In this document: in pieces, positions 22,458-29,780 of the stretch | Layout of the letters: each line of letters begins with the position of its first letter | Numbering within the stretch: the first letter of the stretch is position 1 | Source of the DNA: JAVJSF01 sp040219555 | Lineage (GTDB): Bacteria; Actinomycetota; Thermoleophilia; Miltoncostaeales; Miltoncostaeaceae | NCBI GenBank assembly: GCA_040219555.1 | Contig: JAVJSF010000010.1 | Location: forward strand, 237,208-301,207 | Direction of reading: 5' to 3' | Length of the DNA: 64,000 nucleotides | Notes under the pieces: generated by a model | Databases searched by the model: none | The model's input: only the letters and a program-made list of their open reading frames with translations | What the model was told of the DNA's origin: nothing | Made by a program: the position numbers and the translations under genes

Positions 22458-22667
22458 ATGAACTTCAGCCGCCACGCGAAGAACCGGATGCGCCAGATGA
22501 AGGTGACCCCGGCCGAGGTCGAGGCGCTCGTCGCCGCCCCGGACTCCGAGGACCACGACGCGCAGGGGCGTCGGCGCGTCGTGGGCGTCGTCCGGGGCGC
22601 GAGGGTGCGCGTGGTGCTGGCGCTGGAGGACGAGACCCGGGTGGTGTCGGTCCACCCCAGACGATGA
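22458..22667 (+). CDS. DUF4258 family protein, putative toxin of a TA-like operon
   Basis: 69 aa. It matches the DUF4258 pattern: MNFSRHAKNRMRQMKVTPAEVEALV at the N-terminus, a central RRRVVGVVRGARVRVVLALED strand pair, and the terminal TRVVSVHPRR. DUF4258 proteins are RelE/BrnT-like in fold and often act as toxins, presumably mRNA interferases. Catalytic residues are not proven here; His6 and the basic end are candidates. It is the first gene of three joined by 4-nt or shorter spacings, with a palindromic operator inside its promoter. Toxin first, antitoxin second is known from other RelE-type loci such as higBA. Confidence 0.75.
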   Translation: MNFSRHAKNRMRQMKVTPAEVEALVAAPDSEDHDAQGRRRVVGVVRGARVRVVLALEDETRVVSVHPRR

Positions 22668-22678
22668 AGGGGGCGAGG

Positions 22679-22969
22679 ATGCGAGCCGAGTACGACAGCG
22701 AGGCGGATGCTCTGCAGATCTACCTCACCGAGGATGGTGCGCGGTGGGCGAGCGGCGTGGACATCGAGGGCCACCAGGTCGACTACGACGACCGCGGTCG
22801 GCCGGCCGGGATCGAGCTCCTCGATCCCGCCGCGCACATCGAGCGTGACCTGCCGGCCATCGCCGCGAGCATCGGTGAGGACCCGCAGGCCCTCGTGGCC
22901 ATCGCGCGGGCGGCCCTCGCGGCGCCCGACCGGCAGGTCACGCTCACGCTGGCGGGGCGCGCGGCATGA
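22679..22969 (+). CDS. DUF2283 family protein, putative antitoxin
   Basis: 96 aa from ATG 22679, which has AAGGGGG upstream and gives the family's standard opening MRAEYDSEADALQIYLTEDG. An earlier ATG at 22664 overlaps the toxin stop (ATGA) and may also be used. DUF2283 is often encoded next to DUF4258 genes and is thought to be the antitoxin. After the DUF2283 core (WASGVDIEGHQVDYDDRGRPAGIELLDPA, to about 55) the protein has a 40-aa extension (DPQALVAIARAALAAPDRQVTLTLAGRAA), longer than usual. The stop overlaps the third gene's ATG. Confidence 0.8.
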   Translation: MRAEYDSEADALQIYLTEDGARWASGVDIEGHQVDYDDRGRPAGIELLDPAAHIERDLPAIAASIGEDPQALVAIARAALAAPDRQVTLTLAGRAA

Positions 22970-23238
22970 GCGGGCCATCGGGGAAGGTGCTGCTGCGCAT
23001 GCCGGCCAGCCTGCACGGGCTCTTGATGGCCGAGGCCGAGCGCGACGGCGTGAGCCTCAACCAGTTCGCCGTCGCCGCGCTGGCCTCGGCGGTGCGTTGG
23101 AAGCGCGAGGACCAGCCGCCGGTGCCCAGCCCGCAGGAGCGGGAGCAGCTGGGGCGTCAGAGGGAGGTCCTGATGGAGGCGGACCGGGACGGCGCCGACC
23201 CGGTCATGCCCACCGCGCGGCCGGCCGGGCGCTCCTGA
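22966..23238 (+). CDS. HicB-like ribbon-helix-helix protein, third gene of TA-like operon
   Basis: 90 aa, coupled to the DUF2283 gene by ATGA. Residues 6-42 (GKVLLRMPASLHGLLMAEAERDGVSLNQFAVAALASAV) match the DNA-binding RHH module of HicB-type antitoxins: a strand for base contacts followed by two helices. The N-terminal HicB domain and a HicA partner are absent. A Gln/Glu-rich tail follows. It is the natural candidate to bind the operon's palindromic operator, since neither other product has an obvious DNA-binding domain. Confidence 0.75.
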   Translation: MSGPSGKVLLRMPASLHGLLMAEAERDGVSLNQFAVAALASAVRWKREDQPPVPSPQEREQLGRQREVLMEADRDGADPVMPTARPAGRS

Positions 23239-23275
23239 ACAGAATCCGCCCTCATGTCGAGGGAGGATTCTGTTC
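23237..23275. terminator. Long bidirectional hairpin terminator
   Basis: Arms 23237-23253 and 23259-23275 pair at 16 of 17 positions around a 5-nt loop (ATGTC). It starts inside the stop codon of the HicB-like gene and sits between the plus-strand lysogeny block and the minus-strand late operon, so it can end both. An AT-richer arm (AGGATTCTGTTC) gives some T-tract character on both strands. Confidence 0.75.
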
Positions 23276-23283
23276 GGTGTGGC

Positions 23284-23547
23284 CTACCTGCCGGCGCTGA
23301 GCCGGGTCGACCGGTAGGCCAGGAGGTCCAGCAGCTCGCCCCGCTCCTCCAGGGCGAGCTGCTGGTCGTTCATCCGCACGATGTCGCCACCGTGCTCCTC
23401 CCACCCGCGGGCGGCCTTCGCCCAGAGGCCGGCCACCAGGGGATCATCGACCCCCAGCGCCGCGAGCTCGGCGGCGAGCTGGTCGCGCGCGGTGACCAGC
23501 TGGGGCCTGATCCCGGAGAACCAGGCCCGGAAGCCGGCGTCGATCAC
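23284..23547 (-). CDS. Hypothetical protein, last gene of the late operon
   Basis: 87 aa from GTG 23547, overlapping the holin stop (GTGA). Mainly helical: AWFSGIRPQLVTARDQLAAELAALG, LVAGLWAKAARGWEEHG, then LALEERGELLDLLAYRST. No membrane segment or known domain. It sits after the lysis genes and directly before the terminator. A link to lysis is only positional. Confidence 0.55.
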   Translation of the reverse strand: MIDAGFRAWFSGIRPQLVTARDQLAAELAALGVDDPLVAGLWAKAARGWEEHGGDIVRMNDQQLALEERGELLDLLAYRSTRLSAGR

Positions 23548-23834
23548 GCGCTCGGTCCGCGGGTGTCGCTCGGAGCGGTGGGCTCCAGGTCGACCAGGTC
23601 CTCGGGCCCGGGGTCCAGGTCGCCCTGACCGGTCATGGTGGTGGCCACCGCCTGGGCCATGCGCCCCAGTACGACGACCACGGCGAGGATGGCGCTGATG
23701 GTCACCCACACTTGCGAGGAGACGCCCAGGGGCTCGGCGGCGCCGGCCATCTCGCCGACCATGGGGATGAGGACGCCGGCCGCCGCGCCGATGGTGCCCA
23801 GCAGCGTGGCGAAGCCGATCGTGATGCGGTTCAT
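23544..23834 (-). CDS. Putative holin
   Basis: 96 aa from ATG 23834, with GAGGAGG well placed (upstream in-frame codons are not needed). Two hydrophobic segments (ITIGFATLLGTIGAAAGVLIPMV, about 3-25, and VWVTISAILAVVVVLGRMA, about 37-55) are joined by a short acidic loop; the C-terminal tail is soluble and acidic. This is the usual layout of small two-span actinophage holins, which open the membrane so the endolysin can reach the wall. It lies two genes after the endolysin. Confidence 0.7.
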   Translation of the reverse strand: MNRITIGFATLLGTIGAAAGVLIPMVGEMAGAAEPLGVSSQVWVTISAILAVVVVLGRMAQAVATTMTGQGDLDPGPEDLVDLEPTAPSDTRGPSA

Positions 23835-23847
23835 GTCGATCTCCTCC

Positions 23848-24063
23848 TCAGAAGGAATCGGTGCGCCCAAGCGCACGGGTCAGGAACATGAGGCCGGTCT
23901 GCAGGTCGGTCGCGCCCATGGCGGCCCAGCGCTGCGGGTTGAACGCCACATCGCCCGGCCCCGGGTCTCCGATGTGGCGCTTGATGTCGTTCACCAGCTC
24001 GTGCAGCGTCGTGCCGGCGGCCTCGATGCGCGCGGTCAGGGCTGCGGTCTCGTCGGTGCTCAC
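23848..24063 (-). CDS. Acb2/Tad1-like domain protein, candidate cyclic-nucleotide sponge (anti-CBASS)
   Basis: 71 aa from GTG 24063, behind GAGGAGG. Two helices are predicted: TAALTARIEAAGTTLHELVNDIKRH (8-30) and, after a Pro/Gly loop, FNPQRWAAMGATDLQTGLMFLTRAL (41-65), ending in TDSF. The second block (R45-W46, T52-D53-L54-Q55, G57, M59, R63-A64, final S-F) matches what I remember of the Acb2/Tad1 hairpin family. Characterised Acb2 proteins of Pseudomonas phages and T4 (Vs.4) form hexamers that bind cyclic dinucleotides and trinucleotides and so block CBASS. It lies between endolysin and holin. Assignment is from memory of the motif; binding residues have not been mapped. Confidence 0.65.
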   Translation of the reverse strand: MSTDETAALTARIEAAGTTLHELVNDIKRHIGDPGPGDVAFNPQRWAAMGATDLQTGLMFLTRALGRTDSF

Positions 24064-24074
24064 GGGCGACCTCC

Positions 24075-24899
24075 TCAGGTCGTCTTGCCGAGCGCCTGGG
24101 CGGCGCCGGCGGGGGTGCTCGCGCCCGAGGGCATCGGGCGACGGGTGTTGTAGGGCCGCAGGCGCCGGCCGAGGCGCTCCTCCAACACGGGCCGCGCGGC
24201 CTCGCGCCAGGCCTCGCTGAGGCCGGGGCCGTAGTGGCGCGGCTGGCCCTCGCGGATCACCCAGCGCCGGATCCCCAGGCGCCCGGGCCCGGTGCGCAGG
24301 ATCTCCGCACGGGCCCGGCGCGCCGGCGGCAGGCCGGCCAGGGTCTTCTCGGCCGAGCGCTTGCGCAGCCAGGGGCCCCAGACGCGGAACTTGGCCCCCG
24401 GGTCCTCGAGCCAGTAGAGCGTCTGCACCGGTGCGGCCTGGGTGAGGCCGGCCGGCACGATGTAGCGGTGGGTGCCGCGGATCGGACGGACCCGCCGCGA
24501 GACCCGGTCGCTCGAGTTGCCCTCGATGGTGTGCACCACGCCGGCGGCCTCGTCGACGGCCACCACGATGCCGGTGTGGATCCCCCGCCAGACGATCATG
24601 GCCCCGGGCACGGGCCGGTCGGTGAGGGTGCCGCGGGCGGTGGCATCGAGCCACATCTGCTCGGTGGAGGGGTGCGAGGGGTTGTCGGGGTCGGGCATGC
24701 CGGCGCGGTCCTGGACGTCGTAGCCCCAGGTGCCGCACCAGGGCTGGCCGAGCAGGAACGTGGCCGCCCATCCATGGGCCGCGGAGACACGGCGCTGGAT
24801 CGGATCCAGCCAGGGGCCTCGGTTGCTGCCGAGCGGCTGCTCGGCGCGGCCGACATCGGCGGCGGCGAGGTCGGCGATGGTGCTTGCGTGTACGGGCAC
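24075..24899 (-). CDS. Endolysin with CHAP-like cysteine peptidase/amidase domain
   Basis: 274 aa. The N-terminal domain (1 to about 150) has Cys55 in GQPWCGTWGYDV, His108 in WRGIHTGIVVAVD, and an IEGNSSD strand at 126-131 carrying the third polar residue. This is the Cys-His-Glu/Asn layout of CHAP amidase/endopeptidases that cut peptidoglycan peptides. The C-terminal 110 residues are basic and Pro/Arg-rich and may bind the wall. No signal peptide, so release through the holin is expected. It lies just downstream of tail genes and next to the holin. Confidence 0.8.
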   Translation of the reverse strand: MPVHASTIADLAAADVGRAEQPLGSNRGPWLDPIQRRVSAAHGWAATFLLGQPWCGTWGYDVQDRAGMPDPDNPSHPSTEQMWLDATARGTLTDRPVPGAMIVWRGIHTGIVVAVDEAAGVVHTIEGNSSDRVSRRVRPIRGTHRYIVPAGLTQAAPVQTLYWLEDPGAKFRVWGPWLRKRSAEKTLAGLPPARRARAEILRTGPGRLGIRRWVIREGQPRHYGPGLSEAWREAARPVLEERLGRRLRPYNTRRPMPSGASTPAGAAQALGKTT

Positions 24900-24948
24900 G
24901 GGTGAGCCTCCCGGGTGTCGGGTCGTGTGCGGAGGGGAAGGGGTGGGG

Positions 24949-25287
24949 CTAGGCGGGGAGCGCCAGGAGGATCAGGGCGACCGTGACCCCGCTCAGGATC
25001 GAGCCGGCGACCGTGAGGGTGAGGATGCGCAGGGACCAGCGCCGGTCGTCGGTGCGCCGCCGGCGCCGGCCGATCTCCTCGTGGGCCGCGTCGCGCGCGG
25101 CGGCGGCGCCCTCCTCGTGGGCGTCGTGGAGCTCGAGGGTGGTGACGCGACCGTTGGTGCGCTCCACCTGGCGCTCGATGCGCTCCAGCCGGGGGATGAT
25201 CTCCCCGCGCAGCGCCTCGATCTGGGCGGCGACGCGCGCCAGGCCGGCCGTCTCCGCGGCTTCTCGGGGTACTGGGTAGGGGCTCAT
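24949..25287 (-). CDS. Coiled-coil protein with C-terminal membrane anchor (lysis-related candidate)
   Basis: 112 aa. Residues 15-75 are a heptad-like coiled coil (AAQIEALRGEIIPRLERIERQVERTNGRVTTLELH). A basic RRRRRTDDRR precedes one transmembrane helix (LTLTVAGSILSGVTVALILLALPA) at the very end. This topology is common for small phage proteins just upstream of the endolysin gene (holin regulator or single-span holin). The gene lies between a tail-region hypothetical gene and the endolysin. Confidence 0.6.
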   Translation of the reverse strand: MSPYPVPREAAETAGLARVAAQIEALRGEIIPRLERIERQVERTNGRVTTLELHDAHEEGAAAARDAAHEEIGRRRRRTDDRRWSLRILTLTVAGSILSGVTVALILLALPA

Positions 25288-25297
25288 GGCGGGTACC

Positions 25298-25582
25298 TCA
25301 GGTGTTGTCGATGCTGTCGAGCTGGCCGAGCAGGAGGCGGATGAGCGCGTTGTTCTGGCGGGTCAGGGCGCGGACCTGGGCGAGCACCTGCCCCTGGGTG
25401 GGCGGAGAGAGAGCCAGGAACTCGGCGTTGGCCTCCAGCGCGGCGATGGCGCGCTCGTGAAGGACGGTGGTGTGCGCCTCGTTGCGCGGCATGTCGGTGA
25501 CCTCGCTGGACACCAGCTCGCCGTCGCGGTGCACCTGAACGGTGCGAGTGATCCTCACGGCCGCCTCCTGTCTGTCGCTCAT
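25298..25582 (-). CDS. Hypothetical tail-region protein
   Basis: 94 aa from ATG 25582, overlapping the preceding stop by ATGA (the frame is open upstream but inside the neighbouring gene). N-terminal strands (AVRITRTVQVHRDGELVSSEVTDMP) are followed by two helices ending LTRQNNALIRLLLGQLDSID. No recognised domain. It lies between minor tail protein genes and lysis genes. Confidence 0.6.
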   Translation of the reverse strand: MSDRQEAAVRITRTVQVHRDGELVSSEVTDMPRNEAHTTVLHERAIAALEANAEFLALSPPTQGQVLAQVRALTRQNNALIRLLLGQLDSIDNT

Positions 25583-26196
25583 GGCCGGATCTCCACCGGG
25601 CGGGCCCGCAGCCGGCGCTGCAGCGCCGTGCAGGTGAACGAGCCGTTGTCGGTGAGGAACTGGAGCGCCGCGGTGCCCGCACCGGAGACCGCGATGGGAC
25701 CGGTCAGACCCGAGCACGGGACGCTGAGCGTCGAGCCGAACACGGTGTTGCCCCCCTCGCCGCTGAACCCGGGGCCCGAGACGGCGGCGCGCACCGCGTT
25801 GGCGGAGTTGTTCGAGGCCATGCGGGCGGTCCACTCGAACTCCCACAGCGCGCCGAACGGGAGGCTGATGGTCGGCCCGTTGGTCATGGTCGAGTACGAG
25901 GTGCTGGTGGTGAAGTTGGACCCTTCGGCGGCCGCCGCAAGCGAACCGCCGCCGCCGACCATCCACGCGCCGCTGCCGGAGTTGGCCACGCCGCGCCAGG
26001 TCAGCTCGAACATGCGCCCCGATGCCCACAGGTCCACCCGCTGCCCCTCCCGGGGCGAGGAGGGCAGGTCGGCGACGTCGTCGATGACGGGCACCGTCGG
26101 CCAGGAGCGACGCTCCAGCGCCGCGACGCGGGAGACCAGGCGCTCGAAGAAGCGGTCGGCGCGCGCGATGCCCGGAGGAGTGAGCACGCGCCCCAT
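25579..26196 (-). CDS. Minor tail / baseplate-associated protein
   Basis: 205 aa from ATG 26196 (TGATG with the previous gene). Residues 1-35 are helical (ARADRFFERLVSRVAALERRSW). A Gly/Ser/Thr-rich beta region follows from 40 to the end (LWASGRMFELTWRGV, ALWEFEWTARMASNN). The domain composition resembles C-terminal fibre or receptor-contacting modules. Located after the large fused tail protein and before the lysis genes. The assignment is from context. Confidence 0.55.
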   Translation of the reverse strand: MGRVLTPPGIARADRFFERLVSRVAALERRSWPTVPVIDDVADLPSSPREGQRVDLWASGRMFELTWRGVANSGSGAWMVGGGGSLAAAAEGSNFTTSTSYSTMTNGPTISLPFGALWEFEWTARMASNNSANAVRAAVSGPGFSGEGGNTVFGSTLSVPCSGLTGPIAVSGAGTAALQFLTDNGSFTCTALQRRLRARPVEIRP

Positions 26197-27929
26197 CAGG
26201 CCACGACCTCGAAGTTGATGCTCGTGAGCGTCTCGGTCTGCGCGGCGTCGGAGACCTGCAGCGTGCACCCGATCACCCGCGCGGAGACGCCCGACACGTC
26301 GAAGGGGGCGTTGGAGCGCAGGGTCAGGCGCACGGTGTCTCCCACGTCGAACTCCTCCCACAGGCGCGGAGCGCGGGATGCGTCGGTGATCGGTGTGGGC
26401 AGGGGGCGCACGGTGTAGACGCGCGGTGGCTCGGCCTCGATCGACTCGGCGGCGTGGTCCTCCAGGGTGGCCGGCACCGACACGTCCGAGTAGGTGACGA
26501 CCGCTCCCCAGAGTCCGTACTCATCGACGCTGGTGGCGTCCTCGGCCCGCGCGGTGAGCGGAACCTCGTCGCCTTCGGCCAGGGCACCGATCGCGAGCAC
26601 GTCGTTGACCGGCTGGCCGACCTCGACGGTGAACTCGCGCACCGAGTCGCGGGTCCCCTCGCCGAACGAGAAGAGCGCCCCGGGCCGGTCGACGCCGGGG
26701 GAGGGGTAGAGGATGTCCAGCGCCGCCCATACCGCCCCCTCGCCCGACACCGGGCGGTCTCGGAACCAGAACCCGTCGCGCACGCCGGCCAGCTGCTCGA
26801 TGGCCTCGCCGATCTGCTTGCCCAGCTCGTAAATGCGGTCGCGAGAGACCGAGACATCGACGTCCCCGATGCGCAGGCCGGTCTGCCCCTGGCCGTTGGC
26901 GATGTTGAGCAGGGCTTCGGCGATCGCGCCCGCGTCGGTGCCGGCGAACTCCGCCGCGGCCGCGTCCGCCGGCGTGCGCAGGAACCGGCTCGCGAGGACG
27001 CCCAGCGGTGAGACGGCGCGCACCGAAAGGGAGCGCCCGCCGGGGGTGGCGGCATAGGACAACGGGGCGACGATCGGGCCCTGGAAGCGCACCACACCCT
27101 CGCGCAACAGCCGGAGCCCGCGGCTGCCCACCATGATCTCGCTGGTGTCGCCCTCGCGAAGGTCCACGCCGAGGGTGACCTCGACCGACCCGTTCAGCCG
27201 CGGCGAGATCGTGAGATCGCGCGGCGAGATGTACTGGCGGGCCACGCCCGAGCGATCCGTGATGATCGCCTGCCAGCCCCGCGGGGGCGGCGTGACGGGT
27301 TCCGGCTCGGGTTCCGGCTCGGGTGGGTTCAGGTCGCCGCCGCCCATGTCTCCGATGCGGGTGGTGGTGTTGCTGGCCCACCAGCCGATGTACCCGCTGG
27401 AGGTGTGGGTCGAGTCGGTCCGGGTGGCGATCTCGGTCCAGGAGCCCGCTGGCGCCTTGGCCCAGAGCGTGTGCTGGTCACCCTCGGAGACGCCGATGAT
27501 CTCGGTGCCGTCGCCCCAGCCGCTACCCATCACCTCCACGTCGCCGAGTTGGGTGTAGGCCCCGTCGTCGACCCGGTAGAGGTACGCCTCGGCGTACTCG
27601 GAGCCGCCGACGTAGAACACGCCGATCGCATAGCCGTCCACACCCCCGGTGCCAGGGGCCTGCATCCGGGTCAGTACCGCGTGATACTCGCCGCCGGTCC
27701 CGTCGTGGCGGGTGGTGATCTGGAGCGATGCGTACTGGTCTGCATCGAACGCCTCGCCGTCCCACCAGCACGAGCACCACTGGTTCTCTCCGGCCTCCTG
27801 GGGTTGGCCGAGGTTGCTCGCGGTGCGGATGACCCCGTGGGCCGGGATCGGCTGGTCGCTCAGCCCGGCCGGGAGAGTGCCGTCCGTGCCGGTCCAGTCG
27901 GCGAGGACCGTGATGGTGGGCGCGGGCAC
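26196..27929 (-). CDS. Tail protein fusing a lectin-like domain to a baseplate-hub-like domain
   Basis: 577 aa from GTG 27929. Residues 1-199 look like a concanavalin/LamG-type jelly roll (WTGTDGTLPAGLS, LQITTRHDGTGGEYHAVLTRM, IGVFYVGGSEYAEAYLYRVDDG, GYIGWWASNTTTRIGDMGGG). An acidic Pro-Glu repeat linker (200-217) follows. Residues 218-577 resemble the minor tail/hub proteins of siphoviruses (WQAIITDRSGVARQYISP, then LRLLREGVVRFQGPIVAPL, and a C-terminal NFEVVA strand). The N-terminal domain is a likely receptor binder. The gene is read just after the tail fibre gene and overlaps the next by TGATG. Confidence 0.65.
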   Translation of the reverse strand: MPAPTITVLADWTGTDGTLPAGLSDQPIPAHGVIRTASNLGQPQEAGENQWCSCWWDGEAFDADQYASLQITTRHDGTGGEYHAVLTRMQAPGTGGVDGYAIGVFYVGGSEYAEAYLYRVDDGAYTQLGDVEVMGSGWGDGTEIIGVSEGDQHTLWAKAPAGSWTEIATRTDSTHTSSGYIGWWASNTTTRIGDMGGGDLNPPEPEPEPEPVTPPPRGWQAIITDRSGVARQYISPRDLTISPRLNGSVEVTLGVDLREGDTSEIMVGSRGLRLLREGVVRFQGPIVAPLSYAATPGGRSLSVRAVSPLGVLASRFLRTPADAAAAEFAGTDAGAIAEALLNIANGQGQTGLRIGDVDVSVSRDRIYELGKQIGEAIEQLAGVRDGFWFRDRPVSGEGAVWAALDILYPSPGVDRPGALFSFGEGTRDSVREFTVEVGQPVNDVLAIGALAEGDEVPLTARAEDATSVDEYGLWGAVVTYSDVSVPATLEDHAAESIEAEPPRVYTVRPLPTPITDASRAPRLWEEFDVGDTVRLTLRSNAPFDVSGVSARVIGCTLQVSDAAQTETLTSINFEVVA

Positions 27930-27930
27930 C

Positions 27931-28911
27931 CTACGCCGCCCGGTAGGTGATGCCGGAGAAGTCGAAGGTCGTCGCGCCGTTCTCGTCGCTGATCAGCCCG
28001 TCGGAGGCCCGGATCTTGACGACTGCCACGTTGCCCCCGCCGGTCGCGCAGGCGAAGAAGCAGTCGGACGCGGGCCTGGTGGGGACGAAGCCCACGTTCG
28101 GATTGCCCGAGCCGCCGTCGAACACCTCGCCGCGAAGGAACACCCGACCCCCGGGCTCGACCACCTGCTGCACCGGCCCCCCGTTCCCCGTGGACTGCCA
28201 CCCGTTGGCCAGGGTGACGCTCGACGTACTGGGACTCGCCAGCTTGGCGGTGGTGACCGCGGCGTTGGCGATCTTCGCCGTGGTGGCCGCCAGGTCGTCG
28301 AGCTTCGCGGTCGTCACATCGCCGTCGGCCAGCTTGGCCGTGGTCACCGCCGCGTCGGCCAGGATGCCGGTGCCCACCGAGTCATCGAGGAGGAAGGCCG
28401 CCAGCAGGCCGGCGCGCGGCCGCAGGTCGGTGATGTCGGCGTCCTCGATGATCGTCGCGCCGGTGGCCACCGCGATGGTCGCGAGGGTGATGGCGCTGTC
28501 GGGCTCGGCGGGGGCGGAGGGGGAGGAGGCCGGGGTGCCGGTGATGACCTCGACCTTGGCCCGCCGCTGGCCGCTGGAGTCGAAGGTGGCGTCTTCCATC
28601 GCGAGGACCACCCGGTCGATGCGCGGGTTGGACCCGTCGGCGGCATCGACCGAGACCCCCACCGTGGCGGTGATGACCTGGTGGTAGACCGGCTGAAGCA
28701 GCGCCGAGTCATCACCCTCGACCCACGCGGCGCCCGGGGCGATGTCGATGCCCATGGTCGCCCCGGAGGAGCGCTGGGTGACGGCGAGATCGCCGGCGGA
28801 GACCACGCCCTCCCCGACGATCCCCTTGAACACGCGGGCCATCTCGTCGCCGGAGTACACCGAGTCGATGTCCATGAAGCATGGAGGCTCTGTGAGAACG
28901 GTCTGAGGCAT
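27931..28911 (-). CDS. Tail fibre-like protein
   Basis: 326 aa from ATG 28911, with AGGAG upstream. The N-terminal 150 residues are beta-rich and baseplate-attaching in style (MGIDIAPGAAWVEGDDSALLQPVYHQVITATVGVSVDAADG, NPRIDRVVLAMEDATF). A triple-helix/coiled repeat follows with heptad-like units TTAKLADGDVTTAKL, then DDLAATTAKIANAAVTTAKL. A Gly-rich beta tip closes it (GNGGPVQQVVEPGGRVFLRGEVF). Short TTAKL repeats are typical of trimeric tail fibres. It precedes the lectin-like tail protein. Confidence 0.7.
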   Translation of the reverse strand: MPQTVLTEPPCFMDIDSVYSGDEMARVFKGIVGEGVVSAGDLAVTQRSSGATMGIDIAPGAAWVEGDDSALLQPVYHQVITATVGVSVDAADGSNPRIDRVVLAMEDATFDSSGQRRAKVEVITGTPASSPSAPAEPDSAITLATIAVATGATIIEDADITDLRPRAGLLAAFLLDDSVGTGILADAAVTTAKLADGDVTTAKLDDLAATTAKIANAAVTTAKLASPSTSSVTLANGWQSTGNGGPVQQVVEPGGRVFLRGEVFDGGSGNPNVGFVPTRPASDCFFACATGGGNVAVVKIRASDGLISDENGATTFDFSGITYRAA

Positions 28912-28919
28912 CGCAGCTC

Positions 28920-29780
28920 CTAGTCGGGCAGACGCGCGTCGCGCCAGCGGGCGGTGAGGGTGGTCTGGCCGGTGGTCATGCCGGCGCCGGTGAGGCGGAC
29001 CTCGTTCACTCCCGGCGTCAGGTCGAACCAGGCGGTCGAGGCCTCGTCGATCAGATCCAGGCGAAGGGTCCCGTCCTCGGCACCGAGGCGTGCCGTGCGC
29101 CGACCGACGTCGATCCACAGCTCCTGGCCGGCCGACAGGTCCGCGGTGGTGGCGATCTCCTCGCCCGTTGTGAGGCTCTCGATCACCGGGTCGGTGACCG
29201 GACCCTCGATGCGCCAGAGCGGCGGGCTCGGCATGTTGCCGGCGTTGGTCAGGTTCATCGAGGAGACCGCTGTGCCCGTGAAGGCCAGATCGAAGGTCAG
29301 ATCGAACTCGACTCCGATGCCCTGATGGCCGGTGGTCGGGTCGTAGCCGGCCTCGTGCAGCTCGGCCGAGAGCGCCAGCGGATCGGCGCCGGTGAGGGTG
29401 ACCGCGTAGAGGGCCCCGTGGCCGTTCTGGTGACGCGTCTCAAAGCGCCCCCCAAGGCGCACGGCCATCTGCCACAGGACGTCGCCGGGGTAGCGCTCCC
29501 ACTGCAGCAGCGCCTCGCGCCCGGGGGCGCAGCGAGCGCGCAGGGTGTCCAGGCGCTGGTGCAGCTCGGCGTGGGTGGTGCCCATGACCATGCCCGAGAG
29601 GCTCGCCACGGCGGGGCCCAGGTAGGCGGTGTCGTCGGCGGCGCCGTGGCGGCGGGCGTACTCGACCAGGGCCGAGCGAGGCTCGGGGACGGCGAGGTCC
29701 CACCCGTCGGGGGCGAGGGCGTAGCCGCTGGTGAGGTGGATCGGCAGACCGTCCAGCAGCACGCGCGCGGGGACGCTCAT
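28920..29780 (-). CDS. Distal tail protein (Dit-like)
   Basis: 286 aa. The start ATG 29780 overlaps the tape-measure stop (ATGA), the standard gene order TMP-Dit in siphoviruses. The N-terminal part (LLDGLPIHLTSGYALAPDGWDLAVPEPRSA) leads to a beta-barrel connector-like region (ALLQWERYPGDVLWQMAVRLGGRFETRHQNGH), then a galectin-like C-terminal half (WRIEGPVTDPVIESLTTGEE, AWFDLTPGVNEVRLTG). Dit forms the hexameric ring at the tail tip that anchors fibres. Confidence 0.75.
   Translation of the reverse strand: MSVPARVLLDGLPIHLTSGYALAPDGWDLAVPEPRSALVEYARRHGAADDTAYLGPAVASLSGMVMGTTHAELHQRLDTLRARCAPGREALLQWERYPGDVLWQMAVRLGGRFETRHQNGHGALYAVTLTGADPLALSAELHEAGYDPTTGHQGIGVEFDLTFDLAFTGTAVSSMNLTNAGNMPSPPLWRIEGPVTDPVIESLTTGEEIATTADLSAGQELWIDVGRRTARLGAEDGTLRLDLIDEASTAWFDLTPGVNEVRLTGAGMTTGQTTLTARWRDARLPD

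Noticed and set aside
27290..27330. Short tandem repeat GGTTCCGGCTCGGG
   Set aside because: It encodes the Pro-Glu linker of the tail protein on the minus strand, so codon repetition explains it.
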